46,200 nucleotides of DNA from Rhizobium sp. Q54. Its GTDB lineage: Bacteria > Pseudomonadota > Alphaproteobacteria > Rhizobiales > Aestuariivirgaceae. The position numbers and the translations under genes are program-made. The stretch's first letter is position 1. Every line of letters starts with the position of its first letter. The notes below the pieces were generated by a model, which was not told where the DNA came from, made no database searches, and worked only from the letters and a program-made list of their open reading frames with translations. This document shows positions 40,294 through 46,200 of the stretch, in pieces. The DNA lies in assembly GCA_945889445.1 (NCBI GenBank), contig CAMDBX010000025.1:1-46200 (forward strand). The letters are read 5' to 3'.

Positions 40294-41619
40294 ATGACAA
40301 TCTCATTCCACGATCTCTCCAAGATGACGCGCACCGCGCGTGACCTGCTGTTGAGGCGCAGCGAGGCCGACCTCGCCGACTTCGAGGAGAAGGCCAGGCC
40401 CATCGTCTTCGCCGTGAAGAACGAGGGCGACGAGGCGGTGGCCCGCTTCGCCCGCCAGTTCGACAAGGCGCCTGTCGAGGCCAATGCGCTGGCCGCGACG
40501 GAGGCCGATTTCGCCCGTGCCGAGAAGACACTCGATCCCAAGGTGAAGGACGCGCTGGAGTACATGGCCGTCAACATCCGCCGTTTCCACGAGGACCAGA
40601 AGCCGGAGGAGATGTGGTTCCACGAAATCCGTCCCGGCGTCTTCGCGGGTGACCGCACCAACGCCATTCCCTCGGTGGCCTGCTACATCCCGCGCGGCAA
40701 GGGAGCATTTCCCTCATCGGTGCTGATGCAGTCGATCCCGGCCACGGTGGCGGGCGTGAAGGAGATCTGCATCATCACGCCGCCAGGCCCCGATGGAAGC
40801 CTCGATGATGCAACACTGGTCGCCGCCCGCATGGCCGGTGTCTCGAAGGTGTTCAAGGCTGGTGGCGCACAGGGCATCGCGGCCGTTGCCTATGGCACGC
40901 AGACTATCCCGAAATGCGCAAAGGTCGTCGGCCCCGGCAGCCCCTGGGTGGGTGCCGCCAAGCGCCTGTGCTCGCACCTGATCGACGTCGGCACGCCGGC
41001 CGGCCCCAGCGAACTGATCGTGCTGGCGGATGATACGGCGGATGGCCGCCTCGCGGCGCTCGACCTCATCATCGAGTCCGAGCACGGGCCGGACTCTTCT
41101 GCCTTCCTGGTCACGTGGAGCCGCAAGGTCGCCGAGGATGCTCTCGCCGCCATCCCTGAGTTCTGGGGCCAGATGGGCGAACAGCGCGTGTCCTACTCCT
41201 CGACCGTGCTGGGCGGCCCGATGGGCGGCATCGTGCTGGCGCGCGATGAGGAGGAGGCGATCGCCTTCTGCAACGACTATGCGCCGGAGCATCTGGGCGT
41301 GCACTCCGACGAGCCTTTCCAGTATCTGTGTCGCCTCGTGAATGCGGGCGAGATCCTGCTTGGCCGCCACACCCCGCCGACGCTCGGCAACTTCACCATC
41401 GGCGTGAACCACGTGCTGCCGACGAGTGGCTGGGCCAAGACCGGCTCGCCCCTGACTGTCCATGACTTCATGAAGCGCACCTCGGTGGCCTATGTCACCG
41501 GCAAGGCTTATCCTGAGCAGGCCAAGCATGCCGAGGTGATTGCGCGATACGAGGGCTTCGACGGTCATGCCAATGCCGTCTCCGAAACCCGTGCGCGCCT
41601 GTTGAGGACCAATCGATGA
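40294..41619 (+). CDS. Histidinol-dehydrogenase family protein with altered zinc site
   Basis: 441 residues. The fold and catalytic base pair Glu332-His333 (APEHLGVH), His373 (VNHVLPT) and His425 (DGHANAV) of histidinol dehydrogenases are kept. The canonical zinc-ligand Gln of the QAEHGPD motif is Glu261 here (ESEHGPD), and the ligand Asp of GDY is Asn366 (LGNF). VVGPGSPWV replaces the usual GPGNxYV. Such paralogues oxidise terminal alcohols to acids in two steps (e.g. sulfopropanediol dehydrogenase HpsN). No his genes are near, and it is coupled to the ThDP enzyme by an ATGA overlap, so a catabolic alcohol is expected. ATG 40294 gives the family N-terminus. Confidence 0.9.
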   Translation: MTISFHDLSKMTRTARDLLLRRSEADLADFEEKARPIVFAVKNEGDEAVARFARQFDKAPVEANALAATEADFARAEKTLDPKVKDALEYMAVNIRRFHEDQKPEEMWFHEIRPGVFAGDRTNAIPSVACYIPRGKGAFPSSVLMQSIPATVAGVKEICIITPPGPDGSLDDATLVAARMAGVSKVFKAGGAQGIAAVAYGTQTIPKCAKVVGPGSPWVGAAKRLCSHLIDVGTPAGPSELIVLADDTADGRLAALDLIIESEHGPDSSAFLVTWSRKVAEDALAAIPEFWGQMGEQRVSYSSTVLGGPMGGIVLARDEEEAIAFCNDYAPEHLGVHSDEPFQYLCRLVNAGEILLGRHTPPTLGNFTIGVNHVLPTSGWAKTGSPLTVHDFMKRTSVAYVTGKAYPEQAKHAEVIARYEGFDGHANAVSETRARLLRTNR

Positions 41620-43283
41620 GCATGCGCACCGGCGGCCAGATCCTCGTCGACCAGCTGAAGATCCACGGCACCAGCCACGTCTTCTGCGTGCCGGGCGAAA
41701 GCTATCTCGCCGTGCTCGACGCGCTGCATGACGTGGACATCAAGACCATCGTGTGCCGCCAGGAGGGTGGCGCTGCCTACATGGCGGAAGCCGCGGGCAA
41801 GATCACCGGCCAGCCCGGCATCGTCATGGTCACGCGTGGCCCCGGCGCCACCAACGCCTCCTGCGGCATCCATGTCGCCTCTCAGGATTCGACCCCGCTC
41901 ATCATGTTCGTGGGCCAGGTTGCGCGCGACATGAAGGAGCGCGAGGCGTTTCAGGAACTCGACTACAAGGCGGTCTTCGGCACCATGGCCAAGTGGGTGG
42001 TCGAGATCGACCGCGCCGAGCGCATTCCGGAAATCGTCAGCCGCGCCTTCCATGTGGCAACTCAAGGCCGCCCCGGCCCGGTGGTGATTGCCCTGCCTGA
42101 GGACATGCTCACCGACGAGGTGGAGATGGCTGACGCGCTTCCTTACGCACCGGTCGTCATGAAGCCGGGCCCATCCGACATGGAGGCGCTGCAGCGCCGC
42201 CTGCTCGAAGCCGAGCGCCCCATCGTTCTGGCGGGCGGCTCCGGTTGGAGCGAGCAGGGCGTGAAGGATCTTCAGCGCTTCGCCGAGACCTTCGATCTTC
42301 CCGTCGCCGTCTCCTTCCGCCGCCAGATGCTGTTTCCGGCTCACCATCCGAACTTCGCGGGCGATCTCGGCATTGGCCCCAACCCCAAGCTCCTCGAACG
42401 CGTGAAGAACGCCGACCTCGTGCTGCTGGTCGGCGGCCGCCTGTCGGAAATGCCCTCGCAGAGCTACACGCTGTTCGATATTCCGGGCGATGGCTCGAAG
42501 CTTGTCCATGTTCATCCGGGTGCGGAGGAGCTGAACAAGGTCTACCGCGCGGGCATCGGCATTCTCGCCACGCCGCATGCCTTCGCGGCGGCTGCCGCCG
42601 AATTGCCGAAGCCCAATGCCGTGAAATGGGCCGGCAGCCCCAAGGCGGCGCATGCCGATTACCTCGCGTGGAGCGACACCGCGAAGGTGAAGACGGCGGG
42701 CGAGTTGCAGATGGCGCAAGCCATGGCGCACCTGAAGCAGGTGATGCCGGCCGACACGGTCTACTGCAATGGCGCTGGCAACTACGCCACCTGGGTGCAC
42801 CGCTTCTGGCCCTTCCGCGCCTTTGCCTCGCAGCTTGCCCCCACATCCGGAACCATGGGCTATGGCGTGCCCGCCGCAGTCGCTGCCAAGGCGCTGCAGC
42901 CTGAGCGTGAGGTCATGGCCTTCGCGGGCGACGGCTGCTTCATGATGAACGGCCAGGAATTCGCGACCATGATGCAATATGACCTGCCGGTCATCGTGGT
43001 GGTGGTCGACAACGGCATGTACGGCACCATCCGCATGCACCAGGAGCGGGAATACCCCGGTCGCATCTCGGCCACGGCGCTGAAGAACCCGGACTTTGCC
43101 GCACTGGCCCGGTCCTACGGCGGCCATGGTGAAACGGTGCGGAACACCGCCGAATTCGGCCCCGCGCTGGCGCGCGCCCGGGCCAGCGGCAAGGCCTCGA
43201 TCATCCATTGCCTGATCGACCCGGAGGCCATTACCCCGGCCAGAAGCCTCACCGACATCCGCAATGCCGCGCTGAAGAAATAG
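41616..43283 (+). CDS. Thiamine-diphosphate-dependent enzyme of the acetolactate synthase superfamily
   Basis: 555 residues, three ~180-residue domains. The PYR domain has the cofactor-activating Glu50 in CRQEGGAAYMAEA; the PP domain carries GDG (438-440) and the closing Asn-Gly (VVDNGMYG, about 465-470) that bind Mg-ThDP. The middle domain lacks obvious FAD-binding variations that would settle the class. It is too divergent and too far from ilvH to be the biosynthetic IlvB, and Glu50 argues against glyoxylate carboligase, which has Val there. A decarboxylase, carboligase or acetyl-transferase acting on a 2-oxo acid or aldehyde is expected. Last gene of the operon; ATG overlaps the upstream stop. 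Confidence 0.9.
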   Translation: MSMRTGGQILVDQLKIHGTSHVFCVPGESYLAVLDALHDVDIKTIVCRQEGGAAYMAEAAGKITGQPGIVMVTRGPGATNASCGIHVASQDSTPLIMFVGQVARDMKEREAFQELDYKAVFGTMAKWVVEIDRAERIPEIVSRAFHVATQGRPGPVVIALPEDMLTDEVEMADALPYAPVVMKPGPSDMEALQRRLLEAERPIVLAGGSGWSEQGVKDLQRFAETFDLPVAVSFRRQMLFPAHHPNFAGDLGIGPNPKLLERVKNADLVLLVGGRLSEMPSQSYTLFDIPGDGSKLVHVHPGAEELNKVYRAGIGILATPHAFAAAAAELPKPNAVKWAGSPKAAHADYLAWSDTAKVKTAGELQMAQAMAHLKQVMPADTVYCNGAGNYATWVHRFWPFRAFASQLAPTSGTMGYGVPAAVAAKALQPEREVMAFAGDGCFMMNGQEFATMMQYDLPVIVVVVDNGMYGTIRMHQEREYPGRISATALKNPDFAALARSYGGHGETVRNTAEFGPALARARASGKASIIHCLIDPEAITPARSLTDIRNAALKK

Positions 43284-43289
43284 CAAAAC

Positions 43290-43319
43290 TTGACGGCGGG
43301 CCCCCCGGGGGGCTCAAAT
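43290..43319 (+). promoter_or_regulatory. Possible leaderless promoter over a GC palindrome
   Basis: TTGACG at 43290-43295 resembles a -35 and TCAAAT at 43314-43319 a -10, with an 18-base spacer containing the palindrome GCCCCCCGGGGGGC (43300-43313). The next gene's ATG (43326) falls about six bases later, so the transcript could be leaderless. The palindrome could instead be the end structure of the preceding operon. Confidence 0.35.
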
Positions 43320-43325
43320 AGGGGC

Positions 43326-44108
43326 ATGACAACCGCTTCACGCGCCGAAAACGTACCCTTCGCTGCCCACGCAACCTGCGCCGCCGCAGGCGTGCGCGAT
43401 GGGCTCAGGGCTGCCCAGTACTATATCCGCGATCTAGCCAATGCCGATCGCTTCGGCAAGGGCGAGCCCGGCCGCGTGCCGTTTCTGTCCCGCGTGGTGG
43501 CTCGCGGCGCCCGCCTGGTGGACGGGCTGATGAGCTGCGGCGCCAATCTGTCGATCGCCCTGTTCCTGCCGTCCTGGCGCAAGCTGCCCTCGCCCTTCAC
43601 CCCCGGCCTCATGCATGCGGTGGCCCGCGACATCCGCAACGACAGCCTCACCCACAATCCGACCTTCAACGCCTATTTCTACCGTGCTGCCATCCATGTC
43701 GCCGGGCGCTATTCGGCGCCGCCCTGGCTCATCCTCGAACACCGGGTGGATGCCGCCCGCCGCAGCCTCGCGCCCCGCGTCGAGGAGCCCGTCTCCGAGA
43801 GCGTGATGATGGCCCGCATCCTCATCGCGCTGGTCGAGCAGGGCCCGGTTGCGCGCATCGGCGCGGTGACCGAGAAGAACCGCTTCTTCACCAAGGTCGA
43901 GCCCAATGTGGCGGTGTTCGCCATCGCCTGCGTGGCGCTGCTCTTCGCCGAGGAGGGCCGCCCCGGCGAAGCGATCGACGAAGACGAGTTCTTCACCGTC
44001 ACCGGCGCGCTGATCGGCCCGCGCCTGCCCGTCATCGCCGCCTTCATCGGAGCACGCGACGAGGCAGGCCTCGCCCGGGAACTTGCCGACATCAAGTCCA
44101 TGTACTGA
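43326..44108 (+). CDS. Unrecognised conserved-looking protein, 260 residues
   Basis: I do not recognise this family. The protein is soluble-looking and Ala/Arg-rich, with an N-terminal half containing YYIRDLANADRFGKGEPG and a helical, hydrophobic C-terminal half (VAVFAIACVALLFAEEG, ALIGPRLPVIAAFIGARDE). Codon use and composition match its neighbours, so it is not an import. ATG 43326 is preferred because the frame upstream runs into the promoter-like palindrome; no ribosome site is visible. It lies 20 bases before the CHASE2-cyclase gene in the same direction, so a shared transcript and a role in the same signalling process are possible but unproven. Confidence 0.78.
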   Translation: MTTASRAENVPFAAHATCAAAGVRDGLRAAQYYIRDLANADRFGKGEPGRVPFLSRVVARGARLVDGLMSCGANLSIALFLPSWRKLPSPFTPGLMHAVARDIRNDSLTHNPTFNAYFYRAAIHVAGRYSAPPWLILEHRVDAARRSLAPRVEEPVSESVMMARILIALVEQGPVARIGAVTEKNRFFTKVEPNVAVFAIACVALLFAEEGRPGEAIDEDEFFTVTGALIGPRLPVIAAFIGARDEAGLARELADIKSMY

Positions 44109-44128
44109 CGCGAGGGGCCGGGCCGCCG

Positions 44129-46096
44129 ATGAAGAAGGCAAGGCGCGGCGGCTTCCTGGTCGGCATCCTCGTCGCCGTCCTGCTCACCCTGTTGCGCTGG
44201 CTCGACCCGCAGCCCCTGCAGGACCTGCGCGCCGCCTCGCTGGACCTCTACCAGCGTCTCAAACCACGTGCTGCCGTCGAGACGCCCGTCACCGTGCTTG
44301 CCATCGACGAGGCCTCGCTCAAGGCGCAGGGCCAGTGGCCCTGGCCCCGGCACAAGATGGCGGAGTTGAACGCCCGTCTGCTGGAACTGGGTGCCGCCTC
44401 CGTCAACTACGACATTCTCTTTGCCGAGCCGGACCGGCTGTCGCCTGCCGCCATCGGCCGCGATCTCGGGCTCAGTGATCCGCAGCTGCTCGCGGCCCTG
44501 CGTGATGGTGACGCCGATTTCGCCGCCGCCATCGCCGGGCAGCCCGTGGCGCTGGCCTTCACCGACACGCCGGGCCAAGTCGCACTGCCGCCCGTCAAGG
44601 CGGGCTTCGCGATCTCGGGCGAGGAGGTGGCAAGCGGTCTCACCCCCGTCACGGCCGCCATCCTGCCACTGCCGGCCCTCGTCGAGGCGGCCTCCGGCCT
44701 TGGCCACATCAGCCTCAGCGGCCGGCAGGCAGGCTCCACGGTGCGCGAGGTGCCGCTGCTCATGGCGGGGGGCGGCAACCTCTACCCGGCGCTGCTGCTC
44801 GAGGCGCTGCGGCTCGGGGCAGGGGCCTCGACCTATATGGTGCAGGGCGATCCTGCCTATGCGGGCCAGATGCAGTCGCTGCGCGTTGCCGACTTCGTCG
44901 TGCCCACCGACGAGCGCGGCCTGTTCCGCTTCTATGCCGCGCCTGGCAATACAATTCCCACGGTCTCGGCCGCCGCCGTCCTGTCGGGCGAAGCCGATGC
45001 GGAGAAGATCGCAGGTTCGATCGTGCTGGTCGGCGTCACCGCCGCAGGGCTGCAGGACATTCGCGTCACGCCGCTGGGCGAGGCCATGCCGGGCGTCAAC
45101 ATCCATGCCCAGGTCATCAGCCAGATCATGGCCGGGCAGTTCCTCAACCGCCCTGCCTGGGTTGACGGAGCAGAGGTGCTGGCCATCGCCGCGCTGTCCG
45201 TGCTGCTGGTCAGCATTGCCAGCTTCATTGGACCGCTGACAGGCCTGGTCGCGGCCGGCCTGCTCATGGCGGTGATCGCGGGGCTCTGCTGGTACCTGTT
45301 CTCCGCACTGGGCCTGTTGGTTGATCCGGTGGCCCCCATCGGTGGTGCGCTGCTCACCGTCTTCGCCACCACCGCCTTCTGGTACATCGTCATCGAGCGC
45401 CAGCGGGTCTACATCCGGCAGGCCTTCGGCCGCTATGTCTCGCCCACCCTGCTGGCCCGCATCGAGCAGAGCCCGGAGGCATTGCGGCTGGGCGGCGTCA
45501 ACCGCGAGATCACCGTTCTGTTCATGGACATCCGCGGCTTCACCACGTTGAGCGAGGCGCTCTCCCCGCAGGAGACGATCCGCTTCCTCAACACCGTCCA
45601 CGGCGCCCTCAGCGTGCCGGTGGTGGAACTCGATGGCACGCTCGACAAGTATATCGGCGATTCCATCATGGCCTTCTGGAACGCCCCGCTCGACGTGGGC
45701 GAACACGCCGCCAAGGCCGCCGAAGCAGCGCTGCGCATGCGGCAGGCGCTGGCGGGCCTCAACGCGGCGGGCGCCTTTGGCCTGCCTGAGGGCCAGCAAG
45801 TCAGGATCGGCATCGGCATCCACACCGGTCTGGCCTGTGTCGGCAATGTCGGCACCCAAAGCCGCCTCAACTATTCCGCGGTCGGCGACACGGTGAATAC
45901 CGCCGCCCGTATCGAGGCCGCCTGCAAGGACTTCGCCACCGACATCCTGGTCTCGGCCGAAACCGCCCGCCGTATCCCCCGGTTCCGCAAGCGGCCAGCG
46001 GGTGAGGTCCATCTGCGCGGCAAGAGCCACGCCGAGCAGGTGTTTTTCCTCGACGGCGGCCCGGAGGACGCGGAGGTTGAAAACGATCTTCCTTGA
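44129..46096 (+). CDS. CHASE2-domain adenylate/guanylate cyclase
   Basis: 655 residues. One membrane helix (9-24), an extracytoplasmic CHASE2 sensor (about 30-340), three membrane helices (349-367, 371-393, 402-422) and a cytoplasmic class III cyclase domain (about 455-625). Metal-binding aspartates are Asp467 (FMDIRGFT) and Asp511 (KYIGDS); Lys507 and the GDTVN segment (586-590) with Arg594 form the purine and transition-state sites. Lys plus Asp/Thr at those positions favours ATP, hence cAMP. It senses an unknown periplasmic signal. ATG 44129 has only GAGGGGC-type ribosome signal. In alphaproteobacteria such cyclases often adjoin FecR-type periplasmic proteins, and the truncated gene that follows may be one. 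Confidence 0.94.
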   Translation: MKKARRGGFLVGILVAVLLTLLRWLDPQPLQDLRAASLDLYQRLKPRAAVETPVTVLAIDEASLKAQGQWPWPRHKMAELNARLLELGAASVNYDILFAEPDRLSPAAIGRDLGLSDPQLLAALRDGDADFAAAIAGQPVALAFTDTPGQVALPPVKAGFAISGEEVASGLTPVTAAILPLPALVEAASGLGHISLSGRQAGSTVREVPLLMAGGGNLYPALLLEALRLGAGASTYMVQGDPAYAGQMQSLRVADFVVPTDERGLFRFYAAPGNTIPTVSAAAVLSGEADAEKIAGSIVLVGVTAAGLQDIRVTPLGEAMPGVNIHAQVISQIMAGQFLNRPAWVDGAEVLAIAALSVLLVSIASFIGPLTGLVAAGLLMAVIAGLCWYLFSALGLLVDPVAPIGGALLTVFATTAFWYIVIERQRVYIRQAFGRYVSPTLLARIEQSPEALRLGGVNREITVLFMDIRGFTTLSEALSPQETIRFLNTVHGALSVPVVELDGTLDKYIGDSIMAFWNAPLDVGEHAAKAAEAALRMRQALAGLNAAGAFGLPEGQQVRIGIGIHTGLACVGNVGTQSRLNYSAVGDTVNTAARIEAACKDFATDILVSAETARRIPRFRKRPAGEVHLRGKSHAEQVFFLDGGPEDAEVENDLP

Positions 46097-46112
46097 ACGC
46101 GGGGCCGTGCTG

Positions 46113-46128
46113 TGCGTAGATTTACGCA
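46113..46128. promoter_or_regulatory. Perfect palindrome upstream of the last gene
   Basis: TGCGTA (46113-46118), GATT, TACGCA (46123-46128) form a perfect dyad in the 60-base space between the cyclase and the next gene, 28 bases before its ATG. It may be an operator for that gene or a weak transcript-end hairpin. Confidence 0.4.
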
Positions 46129-46156
46129 ACAGCGATACGTGAAGGGGTGTGACGGC

Positions 46157-46200
46157 ATGGCAACTCCTGGTCTTTCCCGGCTCATCTTGGCAGGGCTCGT
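46157..46200 (+). CDS. Start of a gene cut by the window edge (probable exported or membrane protein)
   Basis: Only 14 full codons are visible. ATG 46157 begins MATPGLSRLILAGL, a short basic n-region followed by a hydrophobic run, as in a signal peptide or a first membrane helix. AAGGGG at 46142-46147 is a plausible ribosome site about ten bases upstream. Nothing more can be said of function; a FecR-like partner of the CHASE2 cyclase is a guess from typical gene neighbourhoods. Confidence 0.5.
   Translation, partial: MATPGLSRLILAGL

Noticed and set aside
40294-41619. Histidine biosynthesis gene hisD
   Set aside because: Zinc ligands are changed, no his gene adjoins it, and it is coupled to a ThDP enzyme in a catabolic-type operon.
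41616-43283. Biosynthetic acetolactate synthase (ilvB) or glyoxylate carboligase (gcl)
   Set aside because: No ilvH small subunit follows, and Glu50 is present where glyoxylate carboligase has Val; context is catabolic.
43709-46129. An 806-codon minus-strand open frame opposite the CHASE2 cyclase and unknown protein genes
   Set aside because: Low-complexity Gly/Gln/Asp/Arg-rich translation with no domain; the opposite strand holds a clear cyclase, so this is a shadow.
1-46200. CRISPR arrays, prophage, insertion sequences, toxin-antitoxin or defence genes, tRNA and rRNA
   Set aside because: Looked for throughout; no regular short direct repeats, transposase, integrase, phage structural, nuclease-type or stable RNA signatures were found.

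Overview
The window is GC-rich (roughly 64% by eye), densely coded and entirely chromosomal in character: about 39 protein genes, no rRNA or tRNA, no CRISPR array, no transposase, integrase or phage gene. Gene families and style (malate synthase G beside a malyl-CoA lyase, a tandem two-domain aldehyde dehydrogenase, split HyuA/HyuB, MmsA, many ATGA/TGATG translational overlaps, and two families of GC-rich palindromic intergenic repeats) point to an alphaproteobacterium, most likely of the Hyphomicrobiales/Rhizobiales type. This is a style-based inference; no marker gene is present.

Layout. 1-5.6 kb: the 3' end of a two-domain aldehyde dehydrogenase, then on the minus strand a C2 module (malyl-CoA lyase, fatty acid desaturase, malate synthase G). 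5.7-8.4 kb: ilvD followed at once by a beta-carbonic anhydrase, then a compact promoter/hairpin/terminator unit that looks like an unannotated ~50-nt small RNA. 8.5-14.9 kb (minus): a VOC dioxygenase, the glutamate symporter GltS, and a molybdenum hydroxylase operon (FAD, 2Fe-2S and Mo subunits plus a MoaD-like carrier). 15.0-16.9 kb: kynU-kynB, tryptophan side-chain catabolism. 16.9-24.4 kb: HyuA/HyuB, a LacI regulator, an IolG-like oxidoreductase and MmsA. 24.5-25.4 kb: a LysR regulator.

25.4-37.5 kb is a sugar-acid catabolic region. A minus-strand operon holds an ABC sugar importer, a D-apionate-lactonase-like protein, 3-oxo-tetronate kinase OtnK, the decarboxylase OtnC, and a PLP enzyme of the D-threonine aldolase/D-serine dehydratase fold. 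Upstream lie an HpcH/HpaI aldolase and a D-2-hydroxyacid dehydrogenase, and divergently a D-apionate-oxidoisomerase-like protein. Read together this suggests uptake of a branched or C4/C5 sugar acid (or its lactone), lactone opening, oxidoisomerisation to a 3-oxo acid, phosphorylation and decarboxylation. The OtnC-class decarboxylase would stand where known apionate pathways use other decarboxylases such as RuBisCO-like proteins. This is the best candidate for an undescribed pathway variant.

37.7-43.3 kb (plus) is a second tightly coupled operon: TerC-family metal transporter, FrlB-like SIS deglycase/isomerase, PuuE-like deacetylase/amidohydrolase, a histidinol-dehydrogenase homologue with two of four canonical zinc ligands changed, and a ThDP enzyme of the acetolactate-synthase superfamily. 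I know no characterised pathway with this combination. 43.3-46.2 kb: an unrecognised 260-residue protein, a CHASE2-adenylate cyclase, and the start of a secreted or membrane protein cut by the window edge.
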